A DNA stretch of 18,652 bases from NCBI GenBank assembly GCA_046306335.1, contig JBKDXM010000012.1:1-18652 (forward strand), in the 5' to 3' direction. Position numbers and translations under genes: made by a program. This document shows positions 14,140 to 18,652 of the stretch, piece after piece; within the stretch, counting starts at the first letter, position 1; the number at the start of each line of letters is the position of its first letter. The notes beneath the pieces were generated by a model that did no database searches, was not told the DNA's origin, and saw only the letters and a program-made list of their open reading frames with translations. The stretch comes from UBA2386 sp046306335. GTDB lineage: Bacteria; Planctomycetota; UBA1135; UBA2386.

Positions 14140-14544
14140 ATGATCCGCACCTACTCGCTGAACGAAGCCAACCGCGCCCTGCCCCTGGTTCGCGCCATCG
14201 CAACGGAGTGGCTGGAGCGCCGCGCCGAGCGCCGCGCCCTGGGCAAGCGCCGCCAGGAGCTGGAGGCCGCCCAGACGCCCGAGGGGCTGCGCGGCGAACT
14301 CGCCGAGCTCGACGCCCGCATCTGGGCGCACGACGACGCCATCCGGTCCTGCCAGCACGAACTGGAGGCGCTCGGCCTCTCGGTGCTGCGCACCAACCCG
14401 CTGACGATCCACTTCCCGGGCACGAGCCCGCGTGGTGCCGTCGTGTTCTGCTGGGAGGAGGGCGAGGGCTCGGTCTGCTACGGGCACCCGCCGGGCCAGG
14501 AAGAGCACCACCGCCGCCCGCTGCGCGTCGCCAAGGGCGCGTGA
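14140..14544 (+). CDS. DUF2203 family protein (134 aa)
   Basis: Small cytoplasmic protein. It starts with the family hallmark TYSLNEANRALPLVRAIATEW (residues 4-24). A long charged helix suitable for a coiled coil follows (about 22-80, RAERRALGKRRQELEAAQ... LAELDARIWAHDDAI). The C-terminal beta part is NPLTIHFPGTSPRGAVVFCWEEGEGSVCYGH, corresponding to the DFP...(V/F)xLCWxxGExxVxYWH pattern of DUF2203. Function of the family is not established. ATG 14140 is set by AGGAGG at 14125-14130. It is followed 52 nt later by the Dabb gene on the same strand, and the two are probably co-transcribed. The second tyrosine-tryptophan of the usual YWH is YGH here. Confidence 0.85.
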   Translation: MIRTYSLNEANRALPLVRAIATEWLERRAERRALGKRRQELEAAQTPEGLRGELAELDARIWAHDDAIRSCQHELEALGLSVLRTNPLTIHFPGTSPRGAVVFCWEEGEGSVCYGHPPGQEEHHRRPLRVAKGA

Positions 14545-14549
14545 AGCGC

Positions 14550-14596
14550 GGTCGGCCGTTGTGCCGACCCGCCGCCGCGGCCACGATCCGCGGCGG
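14550..14596 (+). promoter_or_regulatory. two adjacent perfect hairpins between the DUF2203 and Dabb genes
   Basis: Hairpin 1: GGTCGG (14550-14555) pairs with CCGACC (14564-14569). Hairpin 2: CCGCCGCGG (14572-14580) pairs with CCGCGGCGG (14588-14596) over a 7-nt loop. The second ends on the base before ATG 14597 and leaves no room for a free Shine-Dalgarno. It could block or guide translation of the second gene, or mark an RNA processing or termination point. Confidence 0.5.
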
Positions 14597-14896
14597 ATGT
14601 TCCACTGCACGATCCTGTTCGCGCTGAAGCCCGGGATCGCGCTCGACCGTGTACGCGCCGCGCGCGAGGCGCTGCAGGAGCTGATCGAGCGCATGCCCGG
14701 CGTCGACAGCCTGACCGTGGCGCACAACGTCGCTGCCGACCGCCAGGGCTACAACCTCGCGCTGTTCTCGACGTTCGAGTCGCGCACGGCGTGCGAGATC
14801 TTCTTCCGCCATCCGGACTACCAGACGGTGTGGAAGGAACTGCTCGCGCCGCTCGTCGAGCGGCACGTGACGGCGCAGGGCGACGACGCCGGGTGA
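14597..14896 (+). CDS. Dabb (stress-responsive alpha/beta barrel) domain protein (99 aa)
   Basis: A single Dabb domain: FHCTILFALKPGIALDRVRAAREALQELIERMPGVDSLTVAHNVA, then YNLALFSTFESRTACEIFFRHPDYQTVWKELLAPLVER. The HxxxFxLKPG opening, PGV turn, (Y/F)xxALxSxFES strand and HPxHxxV-like helix (here HPDYQTVW) are the family signature. Such proteins form dimeric ferredoxin-like barrels. Roles range from polyketide cyclase to unknown, and the specific role cannot be told here. ATG 14597 directly follows a perfect 9-bp hairpin and has no Shine-Dalgarno, so translation may depend on coupling with, or readthrough from, DUF2203. It converges with the pseudogene at 14924, leaving a 27-nt gap. Confidence 0.85.
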   Translation: MFHCTILFALKPGIALDRVRAAREALQELIERMPGVDSLTVAHNVAADRQGYNLALFSTFESRTACEIFFRHPDYQTVWKELLAPLVERHVTAQGDDAG

Positions 14897-14923
14897 GCGG
14901 CGCCGCGACGCGGCCGGGCCGGC

Positions 14924-15508
14924 TCAGCAGCTGCCGACCGTCGCGGCCAGCGCGTTGGCGCTGGTGCTCTGCGCGAATTGCAGGCCCGCGGTGAACCCCA
15001 GCATCACGCCCTGATGGCGCAGCGCGACGCCGGCGAGCGCCGGCGAGTTCGGCAACGCCAACTGCGCGTCGAGCGCGCCCGCGGTCGGCGCGCTCGCCGG
15101 ACACGGCGTCGCGTAGCGGGCGAAGCGGACACCCACCTGCCCATCCACCGTGACGAACGAGCCGGCGGCGGCGAGTTGTCCATTCGGCAGGACGGCGAGC
15201 GCCCGCACGGTCTGGTCCATGCCGCTGCCCGGCGCCGACCAGACCCCGGTCGCGAGGTCGTACGCGACGATGCGGTTGGCCAGGACGGGTCCGGCGACCG
15301 TGAAGTCCCCCGCCAACACCAACCGCGGACTCGCCGGCCCCGCGCCGTCCGGATCCCATACCGCAGTGGCGTGCACTTCGTCATTGACGCCGGGCAGCCC
15401 GGCGTCCGTGAGCTACTGCGGCGCGCATTGGGCCGTGCCGCGCGTCGCGACCACGAGGACCAGCACGAGGAGGCAGCGCAGCAACGAGCGGAGTCGGCAG
15501 GTGGTCAT
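14924..15508 (-). pseudogene. secreted repeat-protein remnant broken by one nonsense codon
   Basis: ATG 15508 opens a frame with a signal peptide (MTTCRLRSLLRCLLVLVLVVATRGTAQ... within the first 28 residues). Codon 32, TAG at 15413-15415, interrupts it. The same frame then continues for 162 codons to TGA 14924-14926 with clearly family-like sequence: DEVHATAVWDPDGAGP, PRLVLAGDFTVAG, LANRIVAYDLATGVW, VRALAVLPNGQLAAAGSF. These are the propeller-like repeats of a planctomycete secreted family, in which CAPQ is normally followed by W (TGG). A single base change to TAG explains the break. The repeat array is also short and its C-terminal region seems contracted. It lies 26 nt after the MBL gene on the same strand. 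A start inside (for example GTG 15376) would lack a signal peptide. Confidence 0.75.
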
Positions 15509-15534
15509 CGGTTGCGGCGGCGCACGGCAGGCCG

Positions 15535-16851
15535 CTACAGGTAAGGCTGCAACGCCTGCAACATCTCCTGCTCGGTCCGATCGGCGGTGAACTCGGTGTA
15601 GCCGCGACGCAGGTACTCGGCCAGATAGGCGCGCAACTCCGCCGCGGTGCGCGCGCCCCCGTTGTCACCGAACTTGGCGACGAAGGGCGTGAAGTGCGGA
15701 TACAGCGCCTCGGCGCCCTGCTTTCCCCACCAGTCCCCGTGCAGCGTCGTGCGGCAGAAGTTGCCGATCAGGATGTCGTCGAAGGCCTGCCACTCGATCG
15801 CCTGCATCAGCGATCGGGCCGGCGTCGCGAAGGTGATGCCACGCGGATGCCGGCGGTCGATGTCGACGAAGTGGTCCTTGCCGCCGACGCGGAAGTTGAG
15901 ATAGCCGAGCCAGGCGTGCAGGTGCTCGACGCTGCGGAAGTAGTCGCGCAAACGGTCGACGTCGCCGCGCTCCAGCGGCGCGCTCCAGTCGTCCCCGAAC
16001 GCGGAAGGTGGCAGCAACGGCTCGTCGTTGGCGGGCGGATCGATGCGCTCATGGCTGCCCGTGTGCAGATCGAACCGCATGAACGCAGGCAGCAGCGTGC
16101 GCCGGCCGCCGTCGAAGCCGATGGCGTGCGCCTCGACTGGCGTCGCGTACTCGTCGGCCCACCCGCTGTCCGTGCGGTTGTAGCGGTGCATCGCACTGGA
16201 CGGCGCGAAGTAGTCGATGTCGTAGTAGTCGAGCATCGCCTTGATGCCAGGGCCGCACGGCGTCTTCGTCGCCGCCGCCGGCGGGATCGCGTTCCCCTGC
16301 TCGTCGAAGAAGTGGATCATGTCGGCGTCGCCGTAGCCGGTCAGGCACGCCAGCACGCTGCGCTTGTGGAAGCGGTGCCGCTCGCGGGCCAGGAACCGGC
16401 TGCTGCCGCGGTTGCCGGCATCGTTGGCGTCGATGACGAGGTGCCCGTCGACGTCCATGACCAACGTCGCGTCCTGGTTGTAGTTGGCCAGCGACGCGAC
16501 GCGGACGCGCTCGCTCACCGGAAACCACTGACCGCACGGCAGCGTCTGGACGCGGAAGCCGAGGCCCTGCAGCTCGCGCGCCATGCGGCCGCCGTAGTGA
16601 TCGGGCAGCAGGATGGTCTTGTCGCGCAGCCGCTCGAGCGACGGCAGCGACAGGTGGTCGGGATGGCCGTGCGAGATCCACAGATAGGGGCAACGCTCGA
16701 CGTGTTCGACCTGGGCCTTCGGCACGGCGTGACTGAGCCGCCAACTGCCGAAGTAGGCCGGACCGAACAGCCATGGATCGGTGGCGAGCACCGGACTGCG
16801 GTCGTGCACGATGATGCAGGCATTGCCGATCGTCTCGAAGCCGAGATCCAT
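15535..16851 (-). CDS. MBL-fold metallo-hydrolase (438 aa)
   Basis: ATG 16851 begins DLGFETIGNACIIVHDRSPVLATDPWL, the usual opening strands of UlaG/CmaH-like metallo-beta-lactamase proteins. The metal motif HGHPDH is at residues 61-66 (SHGHPDHLSLPSLERL). A later aspartate sits in VIDANDAGNRG, then GYGDADMIHFFDE. The C-terminal 200 residues (AHIGFDGG-type strand, HAWLGYLNFRVGGKDHFVDID, QAIEWQAFDDILIGNFCRTTLHGDW) extend well beyond the catalytic fold. They resemble the long CMP-N-acetylneuraminate-hydroxylase-like MBL branch often found near surface polysaccharide genes. Substrate unknown. It is cytoplasmic, with no signal peptide. There is no Shine-Dalgarno or TANNNT box near the start. The in-frame extension farther upstream is low-complexity and was not included. 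Confidence 0.85.
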   Translation of the reverse strand: MDLGFETIGNACIIVHDRSPVLATDPWLFGPAYFGSWRLSHAVPKAQVEHVERCPYLWISHGHPDHLSLPSLERLRDKTILLPDHYGGRMARELQGLGFRVQTLPCGQWFPVSERVRVASLANYNQDATLVMDVDGHLVIDANDAGNRGSSRFLARERHRFHKRSVLACLTGYGDADMIHFFDEQGNAIPPAAATKTPCGPGIKAMLDYYDIDYFAPSSAMHRYNRTDSGWADEYATPVEAHAIGFDGGRRTLLPAFMRFDLHTGSHERIDPPANDEPLLPPSAFGDDWSAPLERGDVDRLRDYFRSVEHLHAWLGYLNFRVGGKDHFVDIDRRHPRGITFATPARSLMQAIEWQAFDDILIGNFCRTTLHGDWWGKQGAEALYPHFTPFVAKFGDNGGARTAAELRAYLAEYLRRGYTEFTADRTEQEMLQALQPYL

Positions 16852-17040
16852 GCGCGCCGTCGGGGAACAGGGAGTGTGCGCGGCGCCGAGGATCGTCCCA
16901 GGCCCACGACGCCCATCCTGCCAAGCGCCGCCGGCAGCGTCCAGGCGTGGCGTCGCGTACGTTCGCCTCGGCCCGACGCCGCAGCGGCCGGCGCACAGGC
17001 GGATCGGTCGGCGGTCCGGCGGTCCGAACGCACGGTGCAT

Positions 17041-17080
17041 CGCCGTGGGTCGCGGCGGATCGCGGTGGATCGCGATGGAT
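17041..17080. repeat. four tandem copies of a 10-nt unit
   Basis: CGCCGTGGGT, CGCGGCGGAT, CGCGGTGGAT and CGCGATGGAT follow one another without gaps. The 10-nt period is close to one helical turn, so all copies face the same side of the DNA. They lie about 190 nt before one gene and about 260 nt before the other. Confidence 0.6.
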
Positions 17081-17320
17081 CGACGGCTCGGCGCATCGAC
17101 GCTCGGGGCGGTGCGCGGTGCGCGCGCGTGCGACGCGCCGACGGCAGCGACGATGATCCGCGCCGCGCGAACGCGCGCCGAGGGCTGCCGCGACCCGGTA
17201 CGCGCGCACGTCAGGCGTGCGGCATGGTGCGGTGACATCGCCCGCGCAGCGACACACCCGCTCGACGAACGGCTCGCAGCTGCCGCGGGCGACTCGCTAC
17301 CACGGCATCGTCGACGCGCG

Positions 17321-17326
17321 TAGACT
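17321..17326 (+). promoter_or_regulatory. candidate -10 hexamer TAGACT for the polytopic membrane protein gene
   Basis: TAGACT lies 12 nt before ATG 17339, with no Shine-Dalgarno between. It implies a leader of about 5 nt. Confidence 0.4.
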
Positions 17327-17338
17327 CGACCACTGCAG

Positions 17339-18520
17339 ATGCCTCGCCCGCTCCCACCTGCCGCATTGTGGCCGCTGTCGCTGCTCGTCGGCGTCGGGGT
17401 GTTCGCGCTGACCAATCTGGTCGAGCCGGCGTTGCCGGCGACGCTCAACTTCGGCACCGACTACGCCGCCATGGCTGCCGACCCCTTCGGGTACGTCGGC
17501 AGCTTCCCGCACCGCTTGCTGACCCCCCTCTTCGCCCGCGCCCTCGACGAGGCCGCCCGGGCGTTCGGCGGCAGCCTGCCCTACTGGCAATTCGCGCATG
17601 GCTGCACGATCGCCTTCCTCGCCATGCTGTTCGCCGCCGCGCACCGGCTCGGAGCGACCGTGCCGCAGGCGCTCCTGCTGACGCTCGGCCTGGGCTTCAC
17701 CGGCGCCGTGCAGTTGTACAAGGGTCACGTCGGCTACCCCGAGCCCGTCACCTTCGCCCTGATGCTCGCGACGGTCCTCGCCGTCCGGCGCAGCGGATGG
17801 TTCTGGACGCTGCAGCTGCTGAACATGCTGCACCACGAGCAGATCCTGTTCTTCTGGCCGTGGCTTTGGTGGTGGCGCCGGCGCCACGGTGCCGCGTGGC
17901 GCGCCGACCTGCTCGGCGCAGCCAGCACCCTGGCGCTCTACATCGGCTGGCGCGTGCACGTCGGACAGCACGCCAAGGCGCAGATGCTCACCCTGTCGCA
18001 CTACCTTGGGCTCGACTACTTCCCCGTCGGCACCATGGGTCTCGCCGCGCTGAACCTGCTGGCGGTCTTCATGTGGTTCGGCGCCATGCCCCTGCTGCTC
18101 GCATGGCACGTGCGACGAGAACGGCTTCGTGACGCCGGCGCCCCCCTCCTGCTGTTCCTGCTCTGCCAGCACGCGATGTTCGGCGTCGCCCACGACGTCT
18201 ACCGCTTCACGTGCTTCCTGTTCCTGCCCGTGCTGCTAGCCGGGTTGCGCTTGATGCAAGTGCGCCGCGGCCCCCTCATCTGGACGGCCCTCGCCGCGGC
18301 CAGCGCCGTCCTGGTCGTGTGGCAACGCCCGGTGTTCGTCGAAGTCGGCGTGCGCGTGCTGACCGACACCGGCCCTGACGGCGTGCCCTTCGTTCGCCCG
18401 CAGATCGTCGCCGACATCGTGCCAAAGGTGATCCCGGCAATGCCCTGGACGTTCGCGGCATATGGCTTGGCTGCCGTGGTCACGCTCGCATACGCCCTGA
18501 CGGGCAACCGTCGGACCTGA
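17339..18520 (+). CDS. polytopic membrane protein of unknown function, possibly GT-C-like (393 aa)
   Basis: About nine hydrophobic spans: LWPLSLLVGVGVFALT, FAHGCTIAFLAMLFAAA, ALLLTLGLGFTGAV, PVTFALMLATVLAV, QILFFWPWLWWW, ADLLGAASTLALYIGW, GLAALNLLAVFMWFGAMPLLLAW, APLLLFLLCQHAMFGV and WTALAAASAVLVVW, plus one at the C-terminus. Polar or aromatic loop motifs between them include NFGTDYAAMAADPFGYVGS, HRLLTPLFARAL, YKGHVGYPEP, LNMLHHEQ and HDVYRFTCF. The first extracytoplasmic loop with a D and the internal HHEQ recall membrane glycosyltransferases (GT-C) and their relatives, but no signature I can name is present, so this is speculation. ATG 17339 fits both the span start and TAGACT 12 nt upstream. 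It is divergent from the MBL gene; a hairpin follows its stop. Confidence 0.7.
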   Translation: MPRPLPPAALWPLSLLVGVGVFALTNLVEPALPATLNFGTDYAAMAADPFGYVGSFPHRLLTPLFARALDEAARAFGGSLPYWQFAHGCTIAFLAMLFAAAHRLGATVPQALLLTLGLGFTGAVQLYKGHVGYPEPVTFALMLATVLAVRRSGWFWTLQLLNMLHHEQILFFWPWLWWWRRRHGAAWRADLLGAASTLALYIGWRVHVGQHAKAQMLTLSHYLGLDYFPVGTMGLAALNLLAVFMWFGAMPLLLAWHVRRERLRDAGAPLLLFLLCQHAMFGVAHDVYRFTCFLFLPVLLAGLRLMQVRRGPLIWTALAAASAVLVVWQRPVFVEVGVRVLTDTGPDGVPFVRPQIVADIVPKVIPAMPWTFAAYGLAAVVTLAYALTGNRRT

Positions 18521-18536
18521 TCGCTCGATTGTTGTT

Positions 18537-18554
18537 GCGCGAAGTTTTTCGCGC
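18537..18554 (+). terminator. perfect 7-bp hairpin after the membrane protein gene
   Basis: GCGCGAA and TTCGCGC pair across GTTT, 17 nt past the stop at 18520. The thymines are in the loop and upper stem, and no U-tract follows the stem, so termination is plausible by position but not certain. The remaining bases to 18652 contain only overlapping short GC-rich inverted repeats (18597-18627) and no gene that I can support. Confidence 0.45.
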
Positions 18555-18652
18555 CGCCGTGCAACCAAACCGCTGCTGCGTGCCCCTATGGCACTGCTGC
18601 GGCCTCTTCCGCGCCGCAGCGGAGGCCACGGCGTTGGATTTCACCCCACCCT

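Larger units (their letters stand above)
16852..17338. other. 487-bp gene-free intergenic region between divergent genes
   Basis: The open frames across this stretch are arginine/proline-rich and look non-coding. It holds short tandem repeats: a 10-nt unit repeated four times (17041-17080) and a doubled GGCGGTCC near 17010-17025. It also holds the TAGACT promoter candidate for the plus-strand gene. No RNA gene was recognised. It presumably carries the promoters of the MBL gene (minus) and of the membrane protein (plus). Confidence 0.6.

Noticed and set aside
10498..14544. Very long plus-strand open frame antisense to the esterase and ETF-QO genes
   Set aside because: Its protein is histidine/arginine/valine-rich with no motifs, and it lies opposite two strongly supported genes. 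Long stop-free antisense frames are expected in DNA this GC-rich. Only its last 134 codons (DUF2203) are real.
16852..17457. N-terminal extension of the MBL gene to an upstream in-frame start at 17457
   Set aside because: The added 200 residues are Arg/Ala/Pro-rich low complexity, cross the 10-nt repeats and the divergent promoter region, and precede a complete MBL N-terminus at ATG 16851.
17297..18193. Minus-strand open frame opposite the polytopic membrane protein
   Set aside because: Q/E/R/G-rich shadow of a hydrophobic gene; no signal, domain or promoter.
1..18652. CRISPR arrays, tRNA/rRNA genes, riboswitches, transposase or integrase genes, defence-system genes
   Set aside because: No spaced direct repeats, cloverleaf sequences, conserved RNA motifs or corresponding protein motifs were seen on either strand.

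Overview
This is a GC-rich (roughly 70% or more) bacterial chromosome segment. It most likely comes from a planctomycete (Planctomycetota). The reasons are the family mix: a remnant of the secreted repeat family carrying WDPDGxGP and LANRIxxYD motifs, several secreted proteins whose signal peptides end in ..AQ(D/E), a long Sua5-type threonylcarbamoyl-AMP synthase, and many short co-oriented runs without strong Shine-Dalgarno sites. This is inference from motifs, not from a database search. No tRNA, rRNA, CRISPR array, phage module or transposase gene was seen.

Layout. Positions 1-4291 are a minus-strand block. Read 5' to 3', it runs: membrane protein with a degenerate SGNH-like domain; DUF6624-like protein (4-bp GTGA overlap); Sua5-type tRNA t6A synthase; a 38-residue membrane peptide; an unrecognised protein with an awkward start; and the N-terminus of an S9 peptidase that leaves the window. 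Positions 4435-8008 are on the plus strand: N-acetylglucosamine-6-phosphate deacetylase (nagA), a 320-bp MITE-like palindromic element, a degenerate methyltransferase-like protein, and a secreted single-CxxCH protein. Positions 8041-8207 hold a diverged relative of the palindromic element. Positions 8209-13992 are on the minus strand: DUF2238/YjdF-type membrane protein, CBS-pair protein, glycine-zipper lipoprotein, a secreted double esterase, and ETF-ubiquinone oxidoreductase. A plus-strand pair follows at 14140-14896 (DUF2203 and Dabb proteins). Next comes a nonsense-broken secreted protein remnant (14924-15508, minus), an MBL-fold hydrolase (15535-16851, minus), a non-coding gap, and a polytopic membrane protein (17339-18520, plus).

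Functionally this looks like ordinary chromosome: central metabolism (NagA, ETF-QO), tRNA modification, envelope and secreted proteins, and several uncharacterised families. No coherent new multi-gene system was found. The better leads are a recurrent TANNNT hexamer lying 6-13 nt upstream of seven start codons that lack Shine-Dalgarno sites (suggesting leaderless or very short-leader mRNAs), the 320-bp palindromic element with perfect 14-bp ends, a pair of perfect hairpins between DUF2203 and Dabb, the single-nonsense pseudogene, and some odd protein architectures.
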